From Jejuia pallidilutea (GTDB taxonomy: Bacteria > Bacteroidota > Bacteroidia > Flavobacteriales > Flavobacteriaceae), in contig NZ_PVEO01000002.1 of the NCBI RefSeq assembly GCF_002973595.1, forward strand, positions 496,001 through 560,000: DNA of 64,000 nucleotides, read 5' to 3'. Made by a program: the position numbers and the translations under genes. Numbering within the stretch: position 1 is the first letter of the stretch; each line of letters starts with the position of its first letter. Under the pieces are notes generated by a model. That model worked only from the letters and a program-made list of their open reading frames with translations, was not told where the DNA came from and did not search any database. Shown piece by piece: positions 34,362 through 42,761 of this stretch.

Positions 34362-34922
34362 ATGACGAGCACTACACCCAAAAAAGGTGATTTGTTAATT
34401 GCAGAACCAGCCATAATTGGAGATGTGTCCTTTAACCGCTCCATTGTTTTGTTAGCAGACCACACTAAAGAAGGTTCTATTGGATTTATACTTAACAAAC
34501 CTCTAGAATATACCATTAAGGATTTAATCCCTGAAGTTAAAGCTGCTTTTAAAGTATATAACGGCGGCCCTGTAGAACAGGATAATTTATATTTTATACA
34601 CAAAGTGCCAGAGCTCATCCCTAACAGTATAGAAATTTCTTTAGGTATTTACTGGGGAGGCGATTTTAAAAAAGTGGCAGAATTAATAACACAAAATACT
34701 ATAAGCGAGAACGATATCCGTTTCTTTTTAGGATATTCGGGTTGGGATTCCAGTCAGTTAGAAAACGAACTTAAAGCCAACTCATGGTTAGTATCAGAAA
34801 ATATTTATGAGCAAAATATTATTGAAAAAGACTATGCATCGTTCTGGAAAGAAAAAATGCTAGAACTAGGTGGCGAGTATAGTATTTGGTCTAATGCACC
34901 AGAAAACCCAAACTACAACTAA
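34362..34922 (+). CDS. YqgE/AlgH family protein
   Basis: 186 aa. Signature start KKGDLLIAEPAIIGDVSFNR and SIVLLADHTKEGSIGFILNK identify the UPF0301 YqgE/AlgH family; GYSGWDSSQLENELKANSW is the second conserved patch. Cytoplasmic; the function is not established, with AlgH linked to alginate regulation in Pseudomonas only. Overlaps the convergent aminotransferase gene by 4 bases. Confidence 0.93.
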   Translation: MTSTTPKKGDLLIAEPAIIGDVSFNRSIVLLADHTKEGSIGFILNKPLEYTIKDLIPEVKAAFKVYNGGPVEQDNLYFIHKVPELIPNSIEISLGIYWGGDFKKVAELITQNTISENDIRFFLGYSGWDSSQLENELKANSWLVSENIYEQNIIEKDYASFWKEKMLELGGEYSIWSNAPENPNYN

Positions 34923-35761
34923 GCCAACCTTACTGCTACGTTTAGTTTTTCTATTAAAGTTTTGGCAACGGTATTTGTAAATTGCTTTTTTCTATATTTT
35001 GAAATAGGCTGAATGCCAACAATTACATTGGTAACAAACAATTCGTCTGCCTTTTGAAGTTCAAAAGGAGAAATTGATGCTTCCTGTAATTCAAAATCAT
35101 TTAATTGCTTAATAAACTTTAATAGTTGAGTTCGCATTACACCTTTTAAACAGCCATCAGACAAAGGTGGTGTTTTAATAATATTGTCTTTTACCAAAAA
35201 TAAATTACCGTTAAGCGCCTCTACAACATGTTTATTTGTATTTAACAGCAAACAGTTATCCAATGCGTTCTCTTTGGCAAAAATACTTCCAATAACGTTT
35301 AATGCCTTGTTATTTGTTTTTAGAGTAGACAATAAGCTAGGAGCTACGTAATAATCTTTAAATAAATCTACTTCGTATTTAGTTTCATTTAATTCAAAAA
35401 TAGTAGCATCTAAAGGTTTAACACTAATGTTATAACCTATAGCATTTTGTTTTGGTAGGTATAACCCACCTTCATTTCTGTGTACTGTTAGTTTAACGCG
35501 AGCATCACTACCACCTAATTTATTTGCACTTAAAGTGCTGCTTATTTGGCCTTCTAGATATTCCATTGTAAAATTCATTGGAATTTCCATTCGCATAATA
35601 CGCATAGATGCCATTAATCTAAAATAATGGTCTTCCCAAAATAATAATTTACCGTTTGCTACTTTTATCGTTTCAAAAAGCGCATCACCATAAGCATAAC
35701 CACGATTATGTATAGAAATATAAGTGTTATCGTCTAAAATTGTACCGTTAAAATTTGTCAT
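34919..35761 (-). CDS. Class IV PLP aminotransferase (IlvE/PabC/D-Ala aminotransferase type)
   Basis: 280 aa. Fold-type IV PLP enzyme: NRGYAYGDALFETIKVANGK is the N-terminal signature, HYFRLMASMRIMRMEIP the substrate loop, and DELFVTNVIVGIQPI the C-terminal signature strand. The typical family members are branched-chain aminotransferase, D-amino-acid aminotransferase and 4-amino-4-deoxychorismate lyase; the sequence alone does not choose. The small size and position near fmt favour PabC-like lyase (folate synthesis), but only weakly. Its start is preceded by the START-gene terminator hairpin. Confidence 0.88.
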   Translation of the reverse strand: MTNFNGTILDDNTYISIHNRGYAYGDALFETIKVANGKLLFWEDHYFRLMASMRIMRMEIPMNFTMEYLEGQISSTLSANKLGGSDARVKLTVHRNEGGLYLPKQNAIGYNISVKPLDATIFELNETKYEVDLFKDYYVAPSLLSTLKTNNKALNVIGSIFAKENALDNCLLLNTNKHVVEALNGNLFLVKDNIIKTPPLSDGCLKGVMRTQLLKFIKQLNDFELQEASISPFELQKADELFVTNVIVGIQPISKYRKKQFTNTVAKTLIEKLNVAVRLA

Positions 35762-35788
35762 AAAAAAGTCCCGAAGTAAATTCGGGAC
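35762..35788 (-). terminator. Rho-independent terminator after the START-like gene, in the leader of the aminotransferase gene
   Basis: Perfect 8-bp stem (GTCCCGAA / TTCGGGAC) with a 5-base loop, followed on the minus strand by six T residues that run directly into the aminotransferase ATG. It ends the START-like transcript and leaves only attenuated read-through into the aminotransferase gene, unless a promoter overlaps. Confidence 0.75.
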
Positions 35789-35813
35789 AAATATAAAATT
35801 AAATTAGGTTTTC

Positions 35814-36206
35814 TTAAGCAGAACCTAACACTTGTTTTAAATCGGAAATTTGATTTTCCCAAAGCATTTTAGCTTCATCAATCTCATCGTCTTCTGCAAA
35901 ATCTGTAATCATTAAAGATACATCTTTAGTGATTTCATCTACTTGAATTCTAATTTCAAAATAACACGAAGCGCCGTCTTCTTCATCGGCAATCCATCTA
36001 AATTTAATACGTTCACCGCTTTTCTTGCTTAATAATTTAGCCTTTTCTTCGCTATCGTCCCAAATAAAGGTAAATAGTTCACCCCGAGAGTTCACATTGT
36101 CTGAAAACCATTCAGACAAACCAGATGGCGTTGATATGTATTGATAGAGTAATTGCGGCGATGCATGTATTGGGAACTCTATTTCAAATTTAATTTTATC
36201 GTCCAT
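35814..36206 (-). CDS. START-like (SRPBCC) domain protein
   Basis: 130 aa from the ATG at 36206 (MDDKIKFEIEFPIHASPQLL, typical start); an in-frame ATG three codons earlier is less likely. Helix-grip START fold of AHSA1-like type (QYISTPSGLSEWFSDNVNSR, FTFIWDDSEEKAKLLSKKSG). Proteins of this type are a stable Bacteroidota housekeeping member next to the aminotransferase and bind a hydrophobic ligand or a client protein; ligand unknown. Divergent from the tRNA. Confidence 0.9.
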   Translation of the reverse strand: MDDKIKFEIEFPIHASPQLLYQYISTPSGLSEWFSDNVNSRGELFTFIWDDSEEKAKLLSKKSGERIKFRWIADEEDGASCYFEIRIQVDEITKDVSLMITDFAEDDEIDEAKMLWENQISDLKQVLGSA

Positions 36207-36295
36207 AAATGTCATTAAAATTTAGTGATGCTCAATATATACATTAATTGATAAGATTTACAATTATTTTTCATAATATTTTGCACAACTTATGC

Positions 36296-36325
36296 TTGCG
36301 CACATAAATTTTGTTTTTATATTTG
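36296..36325 (+). promoter_or_regulatory. Canonical promoter of the CAT-anticodon tRNA gene
   Basis: TTG (36296-36298), 19-base spacer, then TATATTTG (36318-36325): a textbook TTG-N19-TAnnTTTG match. Transcription would begin about 6-7 bases downstream, just before the tRNA 5' end at 36338. Confidence 0.8.
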
Positions 36326-36337
36326 CAACCTCAAAAA

Positions 36338-36411
36338 GGCGAGGTAGCTCAGTTGGTTAGAGCGTCGGATTCATAACCCGGAGGTCTCGAGTTCAAATCT
36401 CGATCTCGCTA
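36338..36411 (+). tRNA. tRNA with CAT anticodon (most likely tRNA-Met)
   Basis: Cloverleaf by eye: acceptor GGCGAGG pairs with TCTCGCT (G-T wobbles at the first and last pair), D arm GCTC/GAGC with the GGTT loop, anticodon loop TTCATAA with anticodon CAT, T arm TCGAG/CTCGA with TTCAAAT, and discriminator A. The anticodon stem has an A-C mismatch at the top pair, and the CCA is not encoded. CAT may serve elongator Met or, after lysidine modification, Ile; elongator Met is the default reading. Confidence 0.92.
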
Positions 36412-36419
36412 CAGCTAAA

Positions 36420-36446
36420 AAACCCAAGATTCTTAGTCTTGGGTTT
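36420..36446 (+). terminator. Rho-independent terminator after the tRNA
   Basis: 10-bp stem AAACCCAAGA/TCTTGGGTTT with a 7-base loop, followed by a T-rich tail, 9 bases downstream of the tRNA. The remaining gap to 36625 shows no other signal. Confidence 0.88.
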
Positions 36447-36624
36447 TTCTATAAAATACTTCTAAGATTACAACCAAAACTATTTAATAATTGACATTTT
36501 TTAAGTATCAAAAAAAAAACAAGTACTTAAGATTAATTGTTTAGAGCATTATTTAATTAAACTATTATTATTGCTTATTATTTATAATACGTAAATTGGT
36601 ATTAATTCTGTACATACAACTATC

Positions 36625-37770
36625 ATGGAAACCCATTACAATATTGTCATTGCAGGTGCTGGTGGTATTGCCGAAGCAGCAGCACTTATTTTAGTAGAAT
36701 GGAGTGCTATAACACCAACCATTTATATTGGTAATCGCAATCTTTATAAAGCCCGTAAGGTAGCTGATTGGGTTGTAAAAGGTACAAATAAACCTTGTAA
36801 GGTTATTCCATTTCATTTAGATGCGTTACACATTTCTAGTGAAGCAACAAGTATTTTTAAAAATAGTAATGCTATATTAGATTGTTTACCTGGTAGTTTA
36901 GCACCAACTATAGCAAAACTTGCTTACAAATATCACCTCCATTACGCTAATCTTACGGAATATGTTGCTGAGACCAATCAAATTATAGCGCTTGCCAAAA
37001 CTGCAAAAACAGGGTTTGTGCTACAAACGGGTTTGGCGCCTGGTTATATTAATATATTGGCAAACTTTATGTTTCAAGAATTTTGTAAATCCAATAACGT
37101 TGATAAGGTAGATATTTTAGAATTTAAAGTTGGAGCGCTAACCAATAATGCTGTAGCGCCACATTTTTACGGTTTTACATGGAGTCCTGTTGGTGTAGCA
37201 ACAGAATATATAAAAGATTGTATTGTGATTCGTGATTTTAAAAAATCCTCGCTCCCTGCTTTATCTGAAAGACGCCCTATTATAATCAACGGAATAACCT
37301 ATGAGGAAGACCTCACCTCTGGAGGTGCTGCAGATCTACCTGATGCTTTAAACGGTAAAGTAAAATATTTAGATTATAAAACCTTACGCCATCAGGGACA
37401 TTACGCTTGGATTGAGAGGCAATTGAATAATTTAAAAAATACTAAGAATCCTATTTCTGGCTTACAAAAAGCAATGCAGGAGTTTATTCCTCATGTTCAA
37501 GACGACCAAATTATACTTTATGCTGCTGTTGAAGGTAAAGACGCTAAAAACATCTTACGAAGGAAAGAAATTACCAAACATATAAAGCCAATGCTAGTAG
37601 GCAAACATACGTTACGTGCTATTCAAACTACTACAGCGGCTCCTTTGGTACAAGCTATTCAACTATTACTGGAAACTAAACCTACAGGGGTTTTTCTACA
37701 AAGTGAACTGGATACAAAAACTTTTTTAAATGGAGCTTTTGTTACGCCAGTTTATGGAAAGGTATACTGA
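36625..37770 (+). CDS. Saccharopine-dehydrogenase-like NAD(P)-binding protein
   Basis: 381 aa. N-terminal Rossmann fold starts NIVIAGAGGIAEAAALILVE, a G-x-G-x-x-A dinucleotide loop; NRNLYKARKVADWVV follows as the second strand-helix. The middle part (PGYINILANFMFQEFC) and the catalytic-domain pattern (EFKVGALTNNAVAPHFYGFT) match the saccharopine dehydrogenase / LOR superfamily in Bacteroidota. The substrate is probably an amino-acid-derived metabolite (lysine or spermidine-type) but cannot be named. Plus strand and convergent with the polysaccharide locus that begins at 37929. Confidence 0.88.
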   Translation: METHYNIVIAGAGGIAEAAALILVEWSAITPTIYIGNRNLYKARKVADWVVKGTNKPCKVIPFHLDALHISSEATSIFKNSNAILDCLPGSLAPTIAKLAYKYHLHYANLTEYVAETNQIIALAKTAKTGFVLQTGLAPGYINILANFMFQEFCKSNNVDKVDILEFKVGALTNNAVAPHFYGFTWSPVGVATEYIKDCIVIRDFKKSSLPALSERRPIIINGITYEEDLTSGGAADLPDALNGKVKYLDYKTLRHQGHYAWIERQLNNLKNTKNPISGLQKAMQEFIPHVQDDQIILYAAVEGKDAKNILRRKEITKHIKPMLVGKHTLRAIQTTTAAPLVQAIQLLLETKPTGVFLQSELDTKTFLNGAFVTPVYGKVY

Positions 37771-37879
37771 TGCTCTATACAGTTTTCGATAAAAATTTAA
37801 ATTAAGAATTTATTGAAACCAAACATCATTTAAACAAACCACTAAGGTATTTCTTAGATTTTATTTAGGTGTCTTGTCC

Positions 37880-37903
37880 TAAATAACCGATACAGGTTAT
37901 TTA
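37880..37903. terminator. Hairpin between convergent genes
   Basis: Perfect 9-bp arms (TAAATAACC/GGTTATTTA) with a GATACA loop, lying between the saccharopine-dehydrogenase-like gene (plus) and the last sulfatase gene (minus). T-rich flanks are modest; it may stop transcription from either side. Confidence 0.45.
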
Positions 37904-37928
37904 TATTTATAACAGATATTATTTTTGG

Positions 37929-39464
37929 TTAGAAATTTAATTTTGAAACAGGTGGAAGCGGTACATTATTTGTTTTACGCCACTGCATAAGTTCGTTTAA
38001 TAATTCAGATGTTTTGGCTCCGTTTTGGTCTGCTAAATTTTCAGTTTCTTTTAAATCGTTTTTAAGGTTATACAACTCCAATTTACCATCGTTTAAAAAC
38101 TGAATTAATTTCCAATCGCCTTTTCTAATAATGGAACATGGTGGATTTTTATAGGTGCTTGCTAAATGCCAAAAAAGAGGACGTTCTTTAAAAGATTCGT
38201 TTTTCAATAAGGGAACAATGGAAGTTCCATCCAAAACTCCTTCATAATTTTTTATTTGTGCCAAGTCTAAAAAGGTTGGAAAATAATCCATACCACAAAT
38301 AGGAGTTTCTGAAATTCCAGCTGCTAATTTTCCTTTCCAATTTATAAAAGCAGGAACTCTAATGCCACCTTCGTAAATAGTACCTTTGGCGCCTCTCAAA
38401 CTATTTGTATTACTTTGCAAACCATTAAATCCGTTGTCTGAAGTGAAAATAACAATGGTGTTTTCTCTTAAACCTTGTTCATCCAAAAAATCAAAAATGC
38501 GTTTTACGTTTTCGTCAATTGAAGCAATCATCGTCGCGTAACCCGCTATTTCTTCCAATCGTTTTTCGCCTTGTCCTGTAACCGCATCTGGGGTTTTATT
38601 CAAAAATTTTTGGTATTGTGCTTTACTTCTTGGAACCGTTGGCCTATGTGGTGCATAGTAATGTAAATTCACAAAAAATGGCTCGTTTTCATTTCGTTTT
38701 ATAAAATAAATCGCTTCATCTGTTAGCCTATCGGTTAACCATTCGTCATCTTTTTTATCTTCAATAAAAGGATTTTTAAAAGGTGCTTTGTATCCGCCAC
38801 TTACAGAATTATACCCTTTGTCATAACCACGCGCAGGGTCTCCCCACCAGGTTCCACCAACGTTTTCATCAAAACCTTTTCCTGTTGGGTAATACTGATG
38901 AATTTCAGCCGATTGATGTTCTTGTAACCAGTTTAAATTGCCGTTAGCTGGTTGTTTTAAAGGCTTTTTAAACGGATAAATTGTTTCTTCCTTTGGGTTT
39001 GGCCCAACCACATGCCATTTGCCTAAGTGAATGGATTTGTATCCTGCATCTTTTAAAGGTTTTGCATACATGGTATGCTCCAATCCCACCGTCCATCGAG
39101 AAAAGATATTATGCTTGCTATCTCCCTTTTCCAACACAGGCACGTTGTAAACACCTGTTCTAAAAGACTGCTTTCCCGTTAACAAAGCTGTTCTAGAAGG
39201 CGAACACGTAGGATACATGTAAGCGTCTGTAAACACCATACTTTCTTTAGCTATGGTATCTAAATTGGGGGTTTCAAACCAGTTACTGCCCATAAAACCC
39301 ACATCTTGCCAACCCAAATCATCGGCCATGATAAATATAATATTTGGCTTTATTTTGACATTATTTTGACTTTTACATCCAAATAAAATAAAAAGATACA
39401 CACAAAGTAGACCCGTTATTTTCAATATACTTCTTGTTTTAGTTAAAAGCCGTTTTAATATCAT
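37929..39464 (-). CDS. Formylglycine sulfatase, lipoprotein, last gene of the polysaccharide locus
   Basis: 511 aa S1-type sulfatase. Lipoprotein signal with lipobox FGC (Cys30). Metal-binding DD is at 48-49 in IMADDLGWQDVG; formylglycine motif C87-S-P-S-R in YPTCSPSRTALLTGK; KWHVVG and HYYAPHRP contribute active-site His; IFTSDNGFNG gives the DN metal pair. Hydrolyses a sulfate ester from a polysaccharide oligomer at the cell surface or in the periplasm after Cys-to-FGly conversion by a maturase outside the window. The first 26 bases overlap the end of the DUF6786-like gene. Confidence 0.95.
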   Translation of the reverse strand: MILKRLLTKTRSILKITGLLCVYLFILFGCKSQNNVKIKPNIIFIMADDLGWQDVGFMGSNWFETPNLDTIAKESMVFTDAYMYPTCSPSRTALLTGKQSFRTGVYNVPVLEKGDSKHNIFSRWTVGLEHTMYAKPLKDAGYKSIHLGKWHVVGPNPKEETIYPFKKPLKQPANGNLNWLQEHQSAEIHQYYPTGKGFDENVGGTWWGDPARGYDKGYNSVSGGYKAPFKNPFIEDKKDDEWLTDRLTDEAIYFIKRNENEPFFVNLHYYAPHRPTVPRSKAQYQKFLNKTPDAVTGQGEKRLEEIAGYATMIASIDENVKRIFDFLDEQGLRENTIVIFTSDNGFNGLQSNTNSLRGAKGTIYEGGIRVPAFINWKGKLAAGISETPICGMDYFPTFLDLAQIKNYEGVLDGTSIVPLLKNESFKERPLFWHLASTYKNPPCSIIRKGDWKLIQFLNDGKLELYNLKNDLKETENLADQNGAKTSELLNELMQWRKTNNVPLPPVSKLNF

Positions 39465-40728
39465 TAATAGTTACATCAAAAAGCTCTTGTACAATTGGGT
39501 TTAAAGTAGCTTCATCTCCTTCAATATGAAAGGTGGTTTGAATATGTGTACCACTTTCACCAGGCTTTAATACCAATGCAGGAGAAGAGGTTTCCAACTC
39601 ATAAAAAGGGCCTAAGGGTTCAGCTCTAGGCTCTGGGGCACCATCATTATAGGCATTAATGACATCACCACTAAATGGTTCCTGCTGAATTTCCCACATA
39701 GAGTTTACGTAATCTGTAACATTTTTAGGTTTGTTGTATTTTACAATAGTTAAAATTCCGTTTGCCGAATCATAAGATCCCGCAATATCTTTTGCTCTCA
39801 TCGGAGTTAAGCCTATTTTACCACGATATTCTCCATCGCCCTTAAAGAAAATGGCACTATCTTTTACCACCAATCTATCCGATGGTACTTTACCAAAATA
39901 CGCATCGTTAACAACAGCTCCTAATTCGGTTTCATCCCCTTGAATGAAAGGAATAACAATAGTTGTACTTGGAGAATGATTGAACATACCCAACATCCAA
40001 ATAGATAGTAATCCTGTTTCTTTTTTCCATGGTTTCTTACCGATGTTTGTTAAGGTATTTGTAGTTTGATATGCTACGGTTTTTAGTTGATTAGATAATT
40101 CTGAAATGCCTAATTTTTTTTGAATTGCTTCTTTAGAAAGTATAGATACTTCTCTTTTAATTTCCATATCAAACTGAAACCCTGAGTAATTTTTTAAAGA
40201 TGCTGTTTTTGTAAACGTAGCCGATGTTTGTGATACTTTTTTTATATCAAAAGGTTCTAAATCTATTAGTTTTGGTGTATACCAATCTTTTAAAGTAAAC
40301 TCAGCGCCTTTTTTAAAAAAAATAGAGTATTGACCGCCTTCTGGTCCTAACCAAAACCGTTCTTCGCCTCCAAATACGTTTATATGCTCCAAGGTGTCTT
40401 TAGACTTAAATAATGCCTTGTTAATCCATCCATAACTTCTGCCTTCGTCTCCAAAAGCACTACTTGTCATTACCCTACCTTGTAATGCAGCAGCAACTGC
40501 AACTTTAGATTGATTAGAATCTTCTTTTAATTCAATTACTTGAATGTAATCTTTCATAAAACTAACGTCATCTCCATAACTATTTTTTTCCATTTGTTCT
40601 TCTTTATTTACTGTTTGATTTAATATGCTTATTTTGGATTTATTTTTTGAATTGCATGCAGCTAAGAGTAGTAATTGGCATGCAACAATTACAACTTTAC
40701 TAACTCCAAATCTTTTATTTACTTTCAT
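39439..40728 (-). CDS. DUF6786-like lipoprotein of the polysaccharide locus
   Basis: 429 aa, lipoprotein signal with lipobox LLLAAC (about residue 25). Internal signature VAAALQGRVMTSSAFGDEGR and NVFGGEERFWLGPEGGQYSI is shared with Bacteroidota proteins that I recall as DUF6786. The beta-rich plan resembles a galactose-mutarotase-like beta-sandwich, so it may be a carbohydrate-binding or lyase-like protein. It is co-oriented and overlaps the last sulfatase gene by 26 bases. A role in sugar processing is inferred from context. Confidence 0.78.
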   Translation of the reverse strand: MKVNKRFGVSKVVIVACQLLLLAACNSKNKSKISILNQTVNKEEQMEKNSYGDDVSFMKDYIQVIELKEDSNQSKVAVAAALQGRVMTSSAFGDEGRSYGWINKALFKSKDTLEHINVFGGEERFWLGPEGGQYSIFFKKGAEFTLKDWYTPKLIDLEPFDIKKVSQTSATFTKTASLKNYSGFQFDMEIKREVSILSKEAIQKKLGISELSNQLKTVAYQTTNTLTNIGKKPWKKETGLLSIWMLGMFNHSPSTTIVIPFIQGDETELGAVVNDAYFGKVPSDRLVVKDSAIFFKGDGEYRGKIGLTPMRAKDIAGSYDSANGILTIVKYNKPKNVTDYVNSMWEIQQEPFSGDVINAYNDGAPEPRAEPLGPFYELETSSPALVLKPGESGTHIQTTFHIEGDEATLNPIVQELFDVTINDIKTAFN

Positions 40729-40738
40729 GACTTCAAGT

Positions 40739-41140
40739 TTATTTAATTTTGGTTAGGACTATTCTTCTTCTATATCTAGTGTTTACTTTACTAATAAGTA
40801 GTATCTGTTTAAAACTTTGTTTTACCATTTCAAAAAGTTGATTGAACATATTAGCTGCTCTATACTTATAATTTTCTAAGTTATAACCTTTGGCAATGAG
40901 TATTTGTATGTGTTTTTCATACATTTCTTACTCTCTCTAAAATTGTTTTCTATTTAAAACAAACGCTATTTATTTCGACAAACTACAACCATTAAACGAC
41001 ATAAATATGTGATGCCATGTTATAAAATAATCGTAAAAAACTAATTTATTTAAAAATTTCTTTTCTTATTTATACTTTAAAATCCTAAAACTAACATAAC
41101 TATAAATAAGTATCCTTTAACTTTTTTTCCATATATAATT
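40739..41140 (-). other. About 400-base gap with a doubtful 61-codon reading frame
   Basis: The largest gap of the locus (40729-41140) separates the DUF6786-like and sulfatase unit from the four-sulfatase run. An ATG at 40924 opens 61 codons (MYEKHIQILIAKGYNLENYK at the start, basic end) stopping 10 bases before DUF6786. It matches nothing I know and may be spurious. The A/T-rich remainder could hold a promoter for the two-gene unit (TAGCGTTTG at about 40960 is only a weak match). I see no other feature. Confidence 0.4.
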
Positions 41141-42733
41141 TTAGTCTTTTGGCCTGTAAGTATCTAAAATAGCTTCCATTTCTTTGACTACTTCAGGAAA
41201 TTTATTGTAAACATTCGTGGTTTGATATTTATCTTTTTCTAAATCGTACAACTGAGCAACTTGAGCAGTTTCTTTTAGCTTTCCGTTTTCCATTTCGCTG
41301 TTTTTTCCTCCTACAAAGTTTACTGCTGCTGCTCCACCCCATGCATGATGATGTGGCTTGGAACCGCCAAAACCACCGCTTCCTTTAGCAGGAATGTACA
41401 TCCATTTTCCTTTACGAAGTGATAAATGTGTAGACTTATGGGGAGCAAGAAGTAATTCATCTCGAATAGGTTCACTAGGGTTATCAATAAACGCAGGTAA
41501 TACATTTATACTATCTGAATTTTCTAAATTATTTGGATTTTGCCCTGTAACCACCATAAATGTTGCCAACATATCTACATTACAAATCAATTGATCTGAT
41601 ACTGTTCCTGCTTCTATTTTTCCTGGCCATTTGGCTATAAATGGAATTCTATGTCCGCCTTCCCAAACACCAAATTTAAACCCTAACAAATCACCATTAA
41701 TTTTATGTCCCGCTTTTACAGCGTTGCGACCTCCTAAATTTAACATGGCACCGTTATCGCTCGTTAAAATGATTAAAGTATTGTCTGCAACACCTTGTTT
41801 TTCTAAGGTAAACGTAACTTGACCAACCATCCAATCTAACTCTTGAATAAAATCTCCATAAAGTTCAGCATCGCTTTTTCCTTGAAAATTAGTCCCTGGT
41901 GTAAAAGGATGATGAATATGCGTCGTGGCAAAGTATAAGAAAAATGGGGTTTGTTTATTGCTTGTAGTTCGTTCCGTAATCCAATCCACAGCTTTACCAG
42001 CCAAGACTTGACCTACTGTGTAATCGTTATATAATTTGTGGGCTTTAACAGCTCCTTTAAACATATTTTGTGTTCTTTGCGATGCTTCTGGAGGAATAGG
42101 TGTGATTGGAGTAACTTCTTTGTCTTTTCCTCTACCTACAAAAACCAACGGATCTTTTGGATCACTTCCTACCACATGTGTATTTTCAACATATACATAA
42201 GGTGGCGCACTATTTACCAAGGGTACTCCATAATAATAATCGAAACCTAAATCGTTAGGACCTGGACTTAAAGGTGCTTGCCAGTCATTTTCGCCTTTTT
42301 TAAAGCCTAAATGCCATTTTCCTAAAGCTGCCGTAGCATAACCGCTATTTTTAAACACATCGGCAATGGTAACTTGTTCCATATTTATTAATAATTCAGA
42401 AGTTACAGCCGCTGGTCCCCAAATGCCTTTTCCGTTATTACCGCGAACAGGATATTGCCCTGTTAGCAAAGCATAACGAGACGGAGTACACACTGCAGAT
42501 GCCGAATGCGCATCGGTAAACATTTTTCCTTCGTTTGCCAGTTTATCAATATTGGGTGTTTTTACTTTGGTGGCGCCGTAACAACCTAAATCGCCATAAC
42601 CCAAATCGTCTACCAAAATGTAAACGACGTTGGGTTTGTTTTGTGCTTCAATGTCTAAAGTGCCCATAGAGCACAATAACGTTAATAAGGCACTTAGTTT
42701 TAGTGTAAAAAAAACATTGTTTTTCATAGTCAT
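41141..42733 (-). CDS. Formylglycine sulfatase (arylsulfatase type)
   Basis: 530 aa. Signal peptide (SALLTLLCSMGTLDIEAQ), then metal DD at 42-43 in ILVDDLGYGDLG, formylglycine motif C82-T-P-S-R in SAVCTPSRYALLTG, GKWHLG, a His in ATTHIHHPF, and LTSDNGAMLNLGGR. The C-terminus ends with a sulfatase typical repeated pattern (LYDLEKDKYQTTNVYNKFPE). Long Gly/His-rich stretch (KGSGGFGGSKPHHHAWGGAA) before the end is an unusual insert. Part of a four-sulfatase run with short gaps. Substrate unknown. Confidence 0.95.
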   Translation of the reverse strand: MTMKNNVFFTLKLSALLTLLCSMGTLDIEAQNKPNVVYILVDDLGYGDLGCYGATKVKTPNIDKLANEGKMFTDAHSASAVCTPSRYALLTGQYPVRGNNGKGIWGPAAVTSELLINMEQVTIADVFKNSGYATAALGKWHLGFKKGENDWQAPLSPGPNDLGFDYYYGVPLVNSAPPYVYVENTHVVGSDPKDPLVFVGRGKDKEVTPITPIPPEASQRTQNMFKGAVKAHKLYNDYTVGQVLAGKAVDWITERTTSNKQTPFFLYFATTHIHHPFTPGTNFQGKSDAELYGDFIQELDWMVGQVTFTLEKQGVADNTLIILTSDNGAMLNLGGRNAVKAGHKINGDLLGFKFGVWEGGHRIPFIAKWPGKIEAGTVSDQLICNVDMLATFMVVTGQNPNNLENSDSINVLPAFIDNPSEPIRDELLLAPHKSTHLSLRKGKWMYIPAKGSGGFGGSKPHHHAWGGAAAVNFVGGKNSEMENGKLKETAQVAQLYDLEKDKYQTTNVYNKFPEVVKEMEAILDTYRPKD

Positions 42734-42761
42734 ATCTTACAATTTAGTTTATTTTGAATTT

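Noticed and set aside
36338-36411. tRNA-Ile with lysidine-modified CAT anticodon
   Set aside because: Cannot be ruled out by sequence alone, but Met is the simpler reading; left as CAT tRNA.
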